Shown: positions 6,801 to 13,798, numbered from the stretch's first letter. The stretch: 16,434 nt of DNA from Candidatus Parepulonipiscium sp. PG-Nun2H_MBin03 (GCA_001995005.1 MDJN01000120.1:1-16434); one strand, 5' to 3'. Notes: a model not told the origin generated them from the sequence alone. Made by a program: numbers and translations.

Positions 6801-6815
6801 TAAGGAGGTTTTATT

Positions 6816-7157
6816 ATGTTAATTACAACCGTAAATAAAAATAAGTTCGAGTTTACTGTAAATATTACCAATAACTCTAATACAACCTTAATGGATTTAA
6901 AATTGCTTATGGACTATAAAAAAACTGAAACTTCTATGATTTATCCAACAGATATCTTTCAGGATATGATAGAAAAATTAACTATTCAACGTGAGCGTGG
7001 GCACTTATCTTACGAAAGCATTTGCACAGATGTTCCGATAGGAAACTTGCATCCCGATGAAAGTGCTACTATATTATTTAAATTAAAAAAGTCTTCACTA
7101 GATATGACTACAGATGCTTTAGAAAAGTTAATTACTTTTAAATTTGCACAAGATTAG
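6816..7157 (+). CDS. Small protein with a DUF11/Ig-like beta-sandwich look
   Basis: The 113-residue protein follows AGGAGG with 7 nt spacing. It is not clearly a known family. The pattern FEFTVNITNNSNTTLMDLKL (11-30) followed by IGNLHPDESATILFKLK (75-91) resembles DUF11/CARDB-type Ig-like repeats, in which a strand ending in NxG/NxS is followed later by a G-L-x-P-G-E turn and a valine-rich strand. Here it forms a single domain without signal peptide or anchor. DUF11-like repeats usually occur in surface or coat proteins, which would suit a structural partner for the preceding Cys-rich protein; that link is inference. No promoter of its own is obvious, so it may depend on readthrough of the terminator at 6736-6776. 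Confidence 0.75.
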   Translation: MLITTVNKNKFEFTVNITNNSNTTLMDLKLLMDYKKTETSMIYPTDIFQDMIEKLTIQRERGHLSYESICTDVPIGNLHPDESATILFKLKKSSLDMTTDALEKLITFKFAQD

Positions 7158-7210
7158 ATTACATATTAATACCATTTTTTAGCTTAACCCCTACAATGTT
7201 GCTAAATATG

Positions 7211-7219
7211 TGGTATAAT
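7211..7219 (+). promoter_or_regulatory. Extended -10 promoter of the UspA-like gene
   Basis: TGGTATAAT gives a perfect -10 TATAAT (7214-7219) with an extended TG. No good -35 is present. The leader would be about 28 nt. The surrounding TGTGGTATAATAT is identical to the rsmD promoter. Confidence 0.6.
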
Positions 7220-7253
7220 ATTTATAAATATACTATTAAAGGAGGTATTTTAG

Positions 7254-7694
7254 ATGAACACACAAAAAATTCTACTACCTATTACAAATGCATTAGATAC
7301 CGCAGCTTTATTATATGCACAAGATATTGCTATATCAAAAGATTCTCAGCTTGTAGTCTTATATATTACAAGTCCTTTAACATTTTCTAGTTGTTATGCA
7401 TATCCTAGTATTTTATATTCAATTGCAAATCTAAATATGGATAGTATAGAAACTGCTCATAAAGCACTTACTAATAAAATTCATTCTATTCTTACAAAAT
7501 GTAATCACGAGGTTGTCTGCTTAATTGGGCCACAGATAGATACTATATTAAATGTAATAGAAGAACAAAATATAGATCTTGTTGTATTGCCAGATGAACC
7601 GACTTTACTAAATAAATTTGCTAATAATAAAGATAAGTTGGCTAAAAAAACTAATGTGCCAATTATGACATATCAATCACAAAAACAAGCTTAA
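7254..7694 (+). CDS. UspA-like protein without the ATP-binding motif
   Basis: The 146-residue protein follows AAAGGAGG. Its order of elements fits the universal stress protein fold: strand 1 with KILLPITNALDTAALLYAQDIA (5-26), strand 2 SQLVVLYIT (31-39), a long middle helix (62-83), strand 3 with EVVCLIG (86-92), strand 4 NIDLVVLPDE (106-115) and a final strand VPIMTY (135-140). UspA proteins that bind ATP carry G-x2-G-x9-G-(S/T) after strand 4. Here that stretch reads LPDEPTLLNKFANN, with no glycine, so it should belong to the non-ATP-binding kind or be a divergent relative. The D of the usual V-D-G-S loop is replaced (PITNA). Role unknown. It appears to be transcribed from its own promoter. 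Confidence 0.75.
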   Translation: MNTQKILLPITNALDTAALLYAQDIAISKDSQLVVLYITSPLTFSSCYAYPSILYSIANLNMDSIETAHKALTNKIHSILTKCNHEVVCLIGPQIDTILNVIEEQNIDLVVLPDEPTLLNKFANNKDKLAKKTNVPIMTYQSQKQA

Positions 7695-7723
7695 TTATCT
7701 TCCTGCACAATATTTGTGTGGGA

Positions 7724-7732
7724 TGTTATACT
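7724..7732 (+). promoter_or_regulatory. Extended -10 promoter of the 206-residue unknown
   Basis: TGTTATACT gives a -10 TATACT (7727-7732) with an extended TG. CTGCAC at 7703-7708 could be a weak -35 with 18 nt spacing. The leader would be about 23 nt. Confidence 0.45.
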
Positions 7733-7761
7733 TTAGAAATAAATTAATGAGGATAAAATAT

Positions 7762-8382
7762 ATGAATAATGCTCTAAACATACTTTATTATAGTAAAATA
7801 TCAGGGGACTTAACTGAACTAGTAGATATTAAAGAGTTGATGGCCCTGCAAATAATAAATGATAAATCTATACAAGATAGAGTAAACAAAGAAGAAGATG
7901 TGGCATTTCTACAAAAGATGGTTACTAAGTCAATCTTAAAAGGTAGAACCAAAGTTAATTTTAATAGAACTGCTGAAACAAGCAGTCAAATTTTAGCTCA
8001 CAATAATTTTTGTACTGCTAAGTTTATTGACACACCTTTATCAATCAATATTAACTTTCAACAACATAATACTGCTAACTACTATTTTAAAGGATATAGA
8101 ACGACTAAAATTTCCATACCTAATATTAGTATTACGCCGGCAACTTTATTTGAAATTAAAAAATTAACAAATATGTATCCGACAGAAAAATTTTCATTAG
8201 GATTTACTTTTTTAAAAAATTTACAAACTGTTGGATATTCTCTTAGCGTAGTACCTGCAACTACAGGGCAAAAAGGTCAGGCAAGCTGTATATTAAGTGT
8301 ATTAACCCAAGATAACTATATAATTGATGATGCATCTAAATACTTCGATGTTACTAATTTAATAAAAAATATGAGTGTTTGA
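7762..8382 (+). CDS. Hypothetical protein, 206 residues
   Basis: I do not recognise this protein. No signal peptide, membrane helix or catalytic motif is seen. The N-terminal third (1-60) is helical and charged; the remainder (about 62-195) alternates short hydrophobic and polar residues like a beta-rich domain, with repeated (S/N)I-type strands such as TKISIPNISITPATLFEIKK. The open frame extends upstream to a GTG at 7714, but GAGG lies 9 nt before the ATG at 7762-7764, and the promoter candidate at 7724-7732 overlaps the longer version, so the internal start is chosen. The final gene of the four-gene cluster, it ends in a terminator. Low-GC codon use matches its neighbours, so there is no sign of recent transfer. 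Confidence 0.7.
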   Translation: MNNALNILYYSKISGDLTELVDIKELMALQIINDKSIQDRVNKEEDVAFLQKMVTKSILKGRTKVNFNRTAETSSQILAHNNFCTAKFIDTPLSININFQQHNTANYYFKGYRTTKISIPNISITPATLFEIKKLTNMYPTEKFSLGFTFLKNLQTVGYSLSVVPATTGQKGQASCILSVLTQDNYIIDDASKYFDVTNLIKNMSV

Positions 8383-8401
8383 TAGATCTCATATTCTGCA
8401 A

Positions 8402-8437
8402 AACGTATATTTTTTAGAAGATATACGTTCTATTTTT
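8402..8437 (+). terminator. Intrinsic terminator after the 206-residue unknown
   Basis: A 9-bp perfect stem (AACGTATAT / ATATACGTT) with a 10-nt loop is followed by CTATTTTTG. It lies 20 nt after the stop codon and closes the small-gene cluster. Confidence 0.85.
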
Positions 8438-8722
8438 GCGATTTATGTCATAGTTTTTATACTATTGTATTTTTATAACAGTAATTTCTGAGCTATTTTC
8501 CCAAATTTTATAAATTCTTTATAATATAATTACCAATTTTTGCATATTTATAAAAAAATATTGACAAATCATAAGAAGTTGTACATAATTATATTACAAG
8601 TGAAAGTTAATAAGTACTCTTCAATGTATATTTTTTTCGATTGAGGTTAAAATAAAATAGTATTTATTATTTCATATTGTTATTTTTAAAACTTATTGAA
8701 TTAATTCTAAGGAGGATATTAA
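8438..8722 (+). other. Gene-free stretch with the pckA promoter and leader
   Basis: Between the terminator and pckA there is no plausible gene on either strand. About 120 nt of very AT-rich sequence precedes the promoter at 8561-8589. The rest, about 8596-8722, would be an untranslated leader of about 127 nt. I found no strong hairpin, recognisable riboswitch core or catabolite-repression (cre) site in it. Confidence 0.6.
8561..8589 (+). promoter_or_regulatory. Sigma-A promoter of pckA
   Basis: A perfect -35 TTGACA (8561-8566) and a -10 CATAAT (8584-8589) are 17 nt apart. The predicted start is near 8596. Confidence 0.7.
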
Positions 8723-10384
8723 ATGGCAACACAATCTAATTTTTCACGTAGTAATATTGGTGCTCATAATCCAATTTTTACTCAAATTCGTACAACAATT
8801 GAAACAGCATTTTATGGAAATAATGTAACTAAAGTAACATCTTTAAAAGAAGCATATAAATTAGCAGCAGCTTCTCCTGGTACAGTTGTGACAGATATTC
8901 CTGTGCACCGTGCTAGCGAAATTGGTCTTGACGAAGGAAGCAAAATTCTTTTATTCAATGACGGAACAGTTTTTGGACGTACTGCAGCAGCACGTAGAAT
9001 TTTAGGCGAGCCAGGAATTAACCAAGCTCAATATGCAACAATTGTACGTGAAGCAATTTATGGTACACGTTTCAAAAAACTTTATCATACAGAAGTTATT
9101 GTAGGTCTTGATGAAGGATTTAGCGTAAAAGCACACCTTTGTATTCCAGAACATGAAGAGAATGTTATGTATTCTTGGTTACTAAATTTCCAAGCTTTAA
9201 ATGAAACTGTAGCTCAAATGTACAATGATTCAAAAGTTTTAGAAAATGAAGGAGATATATACATATTCTCCGATCCAACATGGTCTCACCCAGATTATCC
9301 AATGGGATTATCATTTGCAGACCCTAAAAATAACTGTGCATGTATCCTAGGTATGAGATATTTTGGAGAGCACAAAAAAGGTACTCTTACACTTGCTTGG
9401 GGTATCGCAAACCGTAACGGATTTGCTTCTTGTCACGGTGGTCAAAAACGTTATAACTTAGGAGCAGGAAAATCTTTCGTTGCTGGTGTATTTGGTTTAT
9501 CAGGTAGTGGTAAATCTACTATTACACACGCAAGACACGGAGATAAATACGATATAACTGTTCTTCATGATGATGCTTTTGTTATCTCAACAGAAGACAG
9601 CTCATCTATTGCACTAGAGCCTTCATATTTTGATAAAACACAAGACTATCCTCTGACTTGTGATGATAATAAATATCTAGTTACTCTACAAAATAATGGT
9701 GCTACACTAGATGAAGATGGTAAAATCGTTCCTGTAACAGAAGATTTAAGAAATGGTAATGGACGTGCTGTAAAATCTGTTTTATGGTCACCAAATAGAG
9801 TAAATAAGTTCCATGAGCCTGTAAATGCTATTTTCTGGCTAATGAAAGACCCAACTCTTCCACCAGTTGTAAAATTAAGCGGAGCTGAGTTAGCGTCTGT
9901 AATGGGTGCTACACTTGCTACAAAACGTACAACTGCAGAAAGACTTGCACCAGGGGTTGACCCAAATGCTCTTGTAGTTGAACCATATGCAAATCCATTT
10001 AGAACGTATCCTCTTGCAGACGACTATACTAAGTTCAAAACTTTAGTTGCTGATAAGAATGTAGAGTGTTATATCTTAAACACTGGTGACTTTATGGGTA
10101 AAAAAGTAACTCCTGAAGTTACACTAGGTATTCTTGAAGCTATTGTTGAAGGAAAATCTACATTTGCTAAGTGGGGACCATTTAGTGATATAGAAATTAT
10201 GGATATTGAAGGATATGTTCCTGATCTTAAAGATGCAGAGTATATTAATCAATTACAAAGCAGAATGGAAGACAGAGTTAAATTTGTTAAATCTCGTGAT
10301 GAAGAAAAAGGCGGATTTGATAAACTTCCTGCTGATGCATTAGAGGCACTTGAAAAAGTGGTTGCACAATCTAAAAATGTATAG
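8723..10384 (+). CDS. pckA: Phosphoenolpyruvate carboxykinase (ATP-type), divergent
   Basis: Interconverts oxaloacetate plus ATP and PEP plus CO2 plus ADP. In fermentative anaerobes it often runs towards oxaloacetate, fixing CO2 and making ATP. The 553 residues are close to the family length. Visible landmarks are a GRTAAARR segment (85-92), MRYFGEHKKG (211-220, metal/substrate lysine), SCHGG (236-240, metal histidine), P-loop GLSGSGKST (258-266), HDD (282-284, kinase-2 Asp pair), SPNRV (356-360) and PPVVKLSGAE (380-389). Several usual ATP-PEPCK motifs are altered: GDDEHGW is LHDDAFVI, MHCSANVG is SCHGGQKR, and the C-terminal Gly/Arg-rich nucleotide loop reads NTGDFMGKKV. The start has AGGAGG 7 nt upstream. 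Codon use rich in GGT, CGT and GCA suggests high expression. It has its own promoter and terminator. Confidence 0.85.
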   Translation: MATQSNFSRSNIGAHNPIFTQIRTTIETAFYGNNVTKVTSLKEAYKLAAASPGTVVTDIPVHRASEIGLDEGSKILLFNDGTVFGRTAAARRILGEPGINQAQYATIVREAIYGTRFKKLYHTEVIVGLDEGFSVKAHLCIPEHEENVMYSWLLNFQALNETVAQMYNDSKVLENEGDIYIFSDPTWSHPDYPMGLSFADPKNNCACILGMRYFGEHKKGTLTLAWGIANRNGFASCHGGQKRYNLGAGKSFVAGVFGLSGSGKSTITHARHGDKYDITVLHDDAFVISTEDSSSIALEPSYFDKTQDYPLTCDDNKYLVTLQNNGATLDEDGKIVPVTEDLRNGNGRAVKSVLWSPNRVNKFHEPVNAIFWLMKDPTLPPVVKLSGAELASVMGATLATKRTTAERLAPGVDPNALVVEPYANPFRTYPLADDYTKFKTLVADKNVECYILNTGDFMGKKVTPEVTLGILEAIVEGKSTFAKWGPFSDIEIMDIEGYVPDLKDAEYINQLQSRMEDRVKFVKSRDEEKGGFDKLPADALEALEKVVAQSKNV

Positions 10385-10391
10385 TATATTT

Positions 10392-10420
10392 AAAGGCGGA
10401 TTATCATCCGTCTTTTTTTT
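10392..10420 (+). terminator. Intrinsic terminator after pckA
   Basis: A 10-bp stem (AAAGGCGGAT / ATCCGTCTTT, one G-T pair) with a TATC loop runs into a T-run. It lies 7 nt after the pckA stop. Confidence 0.9.
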
Positions 10421-10448
10421 ATGATATTTTTGGAGGAGATTAAAATTT

Positions 10449-11096
10449 ATGAATACTTTTGTTAGAGAGCCCATTAATTGCTATACTCACCTAGGCGGGG
10501 CAATTTTATTTATTCTAGGAACGATAGTGCTTTTTGTTGTAAGTCTCACCAATGATACGCTGAATATAACTAGTTGTATTTCTATATTAATTTTTGGATT
10601 AAGCCTAGTAGCATTATACACAACTAGTGGAATTTATCATATGTTATACGTTAAAGATGCTACTCTTATAATTCTTAGAAAACTAGACCATGCAATGATT
10701 TTTATATTAATAGCAGGTTCGTACACTCCGTTTTGCTTACTGAGCTTAACTGGGGCATGGAAATGGGGTTTTATTAGTGTGATTTGGATATTAGCGATAA
10801 TAGGTATACTATTAAAGATATTTTGGATGAATATGCCTCGGATATTATCCACGGGAATGTATGTTGGCATGGGATGGTTAGCTGTTATTGCAATTAACCC
10901 TTTGTATAAGTCGTTGCAAATTGAAGCTTTTATGCTTCTCCTAATAGGCGGAATAATTTATACTATAGGTGGAGTTATTTACGCAATGAAGAAGCCTAAT
11001 ATTTCTAAAAATATAGGTTTTCATGAGTTGTTTCATATTTTTTGTTTATTGGGCAGTGGTTGTCACTATTATGCAGTATGTAAATATATAATATAA
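10449..11096 (+). CDS. Hemolysin III / TrhA (PAQR-type) membrane protein
   Basis: The 215-residue protein has seven predicted membrane helices and the PAQR/hemolysin III pattern: E7 near the N-terminus, TTSGIYHM (58-65, Ser60 and His64), LDHAMIFILIAGSYTPF (79-95, Asp80) and HELFH with a later H (His192, His196, His206). In PAQR structures these His residues hold a zinc ion within the membrane. Bacterial members (TrhA) have been linked to membrane energetics and unsaturated fatty acid homeostasis; the haemolysin name is historical. The ribosome binding site GGAGG is 12 nt before the ATG, a longer gap than usual. The stop codon is built into the hairpin that separates it from the convergent csp gene. 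No separate promoter after the pckA terminator was identified. Confidence 0.9.
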   Translation: MNTFVREPINCYTHLGGAILFILGTIVLFVVSLTNDTLNITSCISILIFGLSLVALYTTSGIYHMLYVKDATLIILRKLDHAMIFILIAGSYTPFCLLSLTGAWKWGFISVIWILAIIGILLKIFWMNMPRILSTGMYVGMGWLAVIAINPLYKSLQIEAFMLLLIGGIIYTIGGVIYAMKKPNISKNIGFHELFHIFCLLGSGCHYYAVCKYII

Positions 11097-11120
11097 GGGG
11101 ATGATATACTCATCCCCTTA
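11094..11120. terminator. Hairpin between the convergent TrhA-like and csp genes
   Basis: An 11-bp perfect stem (TAAGGGGATGA / TCATCCCCTTA) with a 5-nt loop begins at the TrhA-like stop codon and ends 7 nt before the csp stop. Neither side has a pure T-run; the minus-strand side continues TATTATATATTT and is the better terminator. It probably serves both genes. Confidence 0.65.
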
Positions 11121-11127
11121 ATTAAAA

Positions 11128-11325
11128 TTACTTACGTGTTACATTAGACGCTTGTGGTCCTCTGTTTCCTTCTGTAATCTCAAATTCAACTTCTTGTCCT
11201 TCTTCTAATGTCTTAAATCCTTCACTTTGGATAGCTGTGAAGTGAACGAATACATCATCTCCATCTTCTCTTTCAATAAATCCAAACCCTTTTTCTGCAT
11301 TAAACCATTTTACTTTACCTGTCAT
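11128..11325 (-). CDS. Cold-shock domain protein (CspA family)
   Basis: A 65-residue single cold-shock domain that binds single-stranded RNA and DNA and melts mRNA structure, acting as an RNA chaperone in the cytoplasm. It has RNP1 as KGFGFI (12-17) and RNP2 as VFVHF (25-29), plus the conserved GKVKWFN start and the GPQASNV end. The length is exactly typical. AGGAGG lies 9 nt before the ATG. A promoter at 11450-11478 gives a leader of about 118 nt, the kind of long leader through which cold-shock mRNAs are controlled. Family letter (CspA, B, C or D) cannot be assigned. Confidence 0.96.
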   Translation of the reverse strand: MTGKVKWFNAEKGFGFIEREDGDDVFVHFTAIQSEGFKTLEEGQEVEFEITEGNRGPQASNVTRK

Positions 11326-11443
11326 TACACTAGGCCTCCTTTAATATTACTGCTAAAACACTGTTCACTTAAAACGTAATTCGGTCTTAGTTTGTAATAA
11401 ACAGGCCTACATTTCGTTCTTAATTCCAATATTTTAACCTTAC
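11326..11443 (-). other. Long untranslated leader of the cold-shock gene
   Basis: About 118 nt separate the predicted start site from the csp ATG with no gene. Long leaders are characteristic of cold-shock mRNAs, where temperature-dependent folding controls stability and translation. I see no dominant perfect hairpin, so the structure is unresolved. Confidence 0.45.
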
Positions 11444-11449
11444 TTTCTT

Positions 11450-11478
11450 AGCATAGCATAAACTTACAAATTAATCAA
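11450..11478 (-). promoter_or_regulatory. Promoter of the cold-shock gene
   Basis: On the minus strand TTGATT (11473-11478) and TATGCT (11450-11455) are 17 nt apart. The TATGCT hexamer occurs twice in tandem here; only this copy gives correct spacing. Confidence 0.6.
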
Positions 11479-11531
11479 GCCATATTTAATTTAATGTTAT
11501 TACAAGCTTAGTTATGCCCCTGTTTTATATA

Positions 11532-12029
11532 TTATTTTGTAGCAAAACTATACTTTCTTAATCGAATTTCGGTAATAATTGTGTATGGCAATATAATCGT
11601 CGCCTGTATTAATAAATTATATAATATAATACCTATGGTAATAGTGATACCATTCTCTATATATCTCATAGGAACAAATACTATTTGAGAGCCTATCAGA
11701 ACTAAAAAAATACTTATCATTGCTGTATTACACATGTCAATTCCAATTTTAAATATGCCATTCTTATTACGTGATTGTAACCCTGCTACACTACTATTAT
11801 TGCTAACTAATTTATAAAATATACGCTTTTTTAAGAAATTTTTATTTTTAATAATTATATGTCTATTTGTTGAAAGGTTGTATATTCTTCTAGAAATCTG
11901 ATATAAAGATATTACTAACAAAACCACACTAGCACTTATAATATGTTGTTGTTGTGAGATTACAAATATTTTTAAAATAAAAACTATGTTAAAAATCATG
12001 ATTACCTCAAATAAAATACTTATCCACAT
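11532..12029 (-). CDS. Small integral membrane protein, unknown
   Basis: The 165-residue protein has about four predicted membrane helices: near residues 4-25, 30-46, 100-124 and 128-150. A basic loop of about 50 residues (about 48-95, rich in Arg, Lys and Asn) lies between helices 2 and 3 and is probably cytoplasmic. No family was recognised. The frame could start at a GTG at 12036-12038, but the GAGG there would be only 1 nt away. The ATG at 12027-12029 has a proper 10-nt spacing and is chosen. It is 36 nt after trmN6 on the same strand and is probably the last gene of the yaaR-holB-yaaT-trmN6 unit. In many Firmicutes this position is taken by yazA or rsmI. Confidence 0.75.
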   Translation of the reverse strand: MWISILFEVIMIFNIVFILKIFVISQQQHIISASVVLLVISLYQISRRIYNLSTNRHIIIKNKNFLKKRIFYKLVSNNSSVAGLQSRNKNGIFKIGIDMCNTAMISIFLVLIGSQIVFVPMRYIENGITITIGIILYNLLIQATIILPYTIITEIRLRKYSFATK

Positions 12030-12065
12030 AAGCTTCACTCCTCATATCATATACTACGTCTAAAG

Positions 12066-12806
12066 TTAAATATTTTCAAGGTTATTTTTTCCATAGATTT
12101 GATATATTTCTTGCGTATAAGTATTATCATTATTATAAACTATTAAAGGTTTATCAACTTTAAGTTCTATATTACCTAATTTAACGCCTTCAATCAAAAC
12201 CATTGTGGGTGATTTGTCTGTTTTAGGATATACCATCCTCATTCTTTTAGGTTCTATTTTATACTTTCGCATTAATTCCATGATATCAACTAACCTATGA
12301 GTTCTATGAATTAATGTTAATTTACCTTTTTCTTTTAATATAAAACTACTAGCTTTGATTACATCTTCTAAATTACACGCTATTTCATGTCGAGATATAC
12401 TTCTGCTAAGATTATCATTTTTTAATCCTGATGCCACTTTCATATATGGAGGATTACAGGTAATTACATCAAAACTTTCTCTTTTAAAATTCTGCTCATA
12501 TAACTTAATGTCTATACAGTTTACCTGTATAAAATCTTCTAATTTATTTAGTATAATAGACCGACTTGCCATATCTACCATATCTTTTTGGATATCTATG
12601 CCGAGGTATTTCCCCTTTTTATTTATTGCATACATGAGTATTGGAATTATACCAGTACCCGTTCCTATGTCCAAAATTGACATATCTTTTTTTGATACTT
12701 TAGCATAATGAGCTAATAATACCGCATCTATTCCAAAACAAAATACATCTGGATTTTGTATTAATTTATAGCCATCTCTTTGTAAATCATCTATTCTTTC
12801 TCTCAT
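12066..12806 (-). CDS. trmN6: tRNA1(Val) (adenine37-N6)-methyltransferase family protein
   Basis: An S-adenosylmethionine-dependent enzyme equivalent to YabB of B. subtilis and related to TrmN6 (YfiC) of E. coli, which makes m6A37 in tRNA1(Val). The 246-residue protein starts with the family's ERIDDLQRDGYKLIQ (3-17) and FCFGIDAVLLA (22-32). It has SAM motif I LDIGTGTGII (45-54), an acidic D71 after strand 2, and the catalytic NPPY (118-121). The ribosome binding site GGAG lies in the 11-nt gap after yaaT. The yaaT-trmN6 order matches the B. subtilis yaaT-yabA-yabB neighbourhood with yabA missing. Confidence 0.93.
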   Translation of the reverse strand: MRERIDDLQRDGYKLIQNPDVFCFGIDAVLLAHYAKVSKKDMSILDIGTGTGIIPILMYAINKKGKYLGIDIQKDMVDMASRSIILNKLEDFIQVNCIDIKLYEQNFKRESFDVITCNPPYMKVASGLKNDNLSRSISRHEIACNLEDVIKASSFILKEKGKLTLIHRTHRLVDIMELMRKYKIEPKRMRMVYPKTDKSPTMVLIEGVKLGNIELKVDKPLIVYNNDNTYTQEIYQIYGKNNLENI

Positions 12807-12817
12807 CTATAGCTCCA

Positions 12818-13798
12818 TTATTGTTTTTTCTTTCCTTTATTAGATTTATATTTTTTCTTAGCACTCTTTTTATGTTTTACGTTATCTTTATTATGTGGCT
12901 TAGATTTTGTATCTTGATTAACTGACCCAGCTGCTTCATGTTTATTATCTGTAGCTTGTATTTCTTTCATACATCTATGGGTTCTATTAATAAGTTTTAT
13001 ATCATCACAAGAAAAAACAAAGGCTTCTTTGGTATCTTTATCTTTTTGTTTAACTGCAACTCGTACTTGTTCTCGTAATATATTAACAGATAAAACCTCT
13101 CCTTTACCTTCAGGAGTTAAAACTATTTCTGACACTTCTGGTAGTCTGTCTCGTATTTGTGTATAACTTTCATTTTCATACTGCAAACAACACATAAGCC
13201 TGCCACATATACCAGATATTTTTATCGGATTTAAAGATAAGTCTTGATCTTTTGCCATTTTTATAGACACCGTATGAAAATCATTTAAAAATGTATGACA
13301 ACAAAGGCCTCTACCGCATATGCCTATTCCACCACATAATTTTGTTTCATCACGTACGCCGATTTGTCTAAGTTCTATGCGAGTTCTAAAAATGGATGCG
13401 AGTTCTTTTACCAATTCTCTGAAGTCTACCCTTTCGTCTGAAGTAAAATAGAATAACAGTTTTGAATTATCAAACGTATATTCTACATCAATTAGCTTCA
13501 TGTTTAGATTATGATTTATAATTTTAGTCTTGCATATAAAAAAGGCTTCTTTTTCTCTAGATTTATTTTTATAATAAACTTCATCATCTTCTGCAGTAGC
13601 TTTTCTTATTACTGGTCGGACATGAGATATTTTTTCCTCTTCTCCTATCTCTTTATTTACAAAAACTACTTCTCCATATTCTATGCCACGTATAGTTTCA
13701 ACTAATACATGGTCTCCTTGTGCATATTGTATGCCCTTAGGGTCGAAGTAATAAATTTTGCCAGCTTTTTTAAATCTAACACCTATTATTACTATCAT
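12818..13798 (-). CDS. yaaT: PSP1-domain protein YaaT/RicT
   Basis: In B. subtilis YaaT (RicT) forms the Y-complex with YlbF and YmcA, which binds iron-sulphur clusters, directs RNase Y maturation of mRNAs and supports sporulation, competence and biofilm formation. The 326-residue protein has the PSP1 domain with GVRFKKAGKIYYFDP (6-20) and the Cys motifs LCGGIGICGRGLCC (154-167) and ICGRLMCC (197-204), which carry the cluster-ligand candidates Cys155, 161, 166, 167, 198, 203 and 204. A Lys-rich tail (about 285-326) extends it beyond the roughly 275 residues of B. subtilis YaaT and could contact RNA (inference). AAGGAGAG precedes the ATG. The start overlaps the end of holB by 23 nt. Neither ylbF nor ymcA is in this window. 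Confidence 0.95.
   Translation of the reverse strand: MIVIIGVRFKKAGKIYYFDPKGIQYAQGDHVLVETIRGIEYGEVVFVNKEIGEEEKISHVRPVIRKATAEDDEVYYKNKSREKEAFFICKTKIINHNLNMKLIDVEYTFDNSKLLFYFTSDERVDFRELVKELASIFRTRIELRQIGVRDETKLCGGIGICGRGLCCHTFLNDFHTVSIKMAKDQDLSLNPIKISGICGRLMCCLQYENESYTQIRDRLPEVSEIVLTPEGKGEVLSVNILREQVRVAVKQKDKDTKEAFVFSCDDIKLINRTHRCMKEIQATDNKHEAAGSVNQDTKSKPHNKDNVKHKKSAKKKYKSNKGKKKQ

Noticed and set aside
8596..8722. Riboswitch or cre site in the pckA leader
   Set aside because: No conserved riboswitch core, paired helices or TGnAAnCGnTnnCA-like element could be found by eye.
12355..12708. 117-codon plus-strand frame inside trmN6
   Set aside because: It is antisense to a gene with clear SAM and NPPY motifs.
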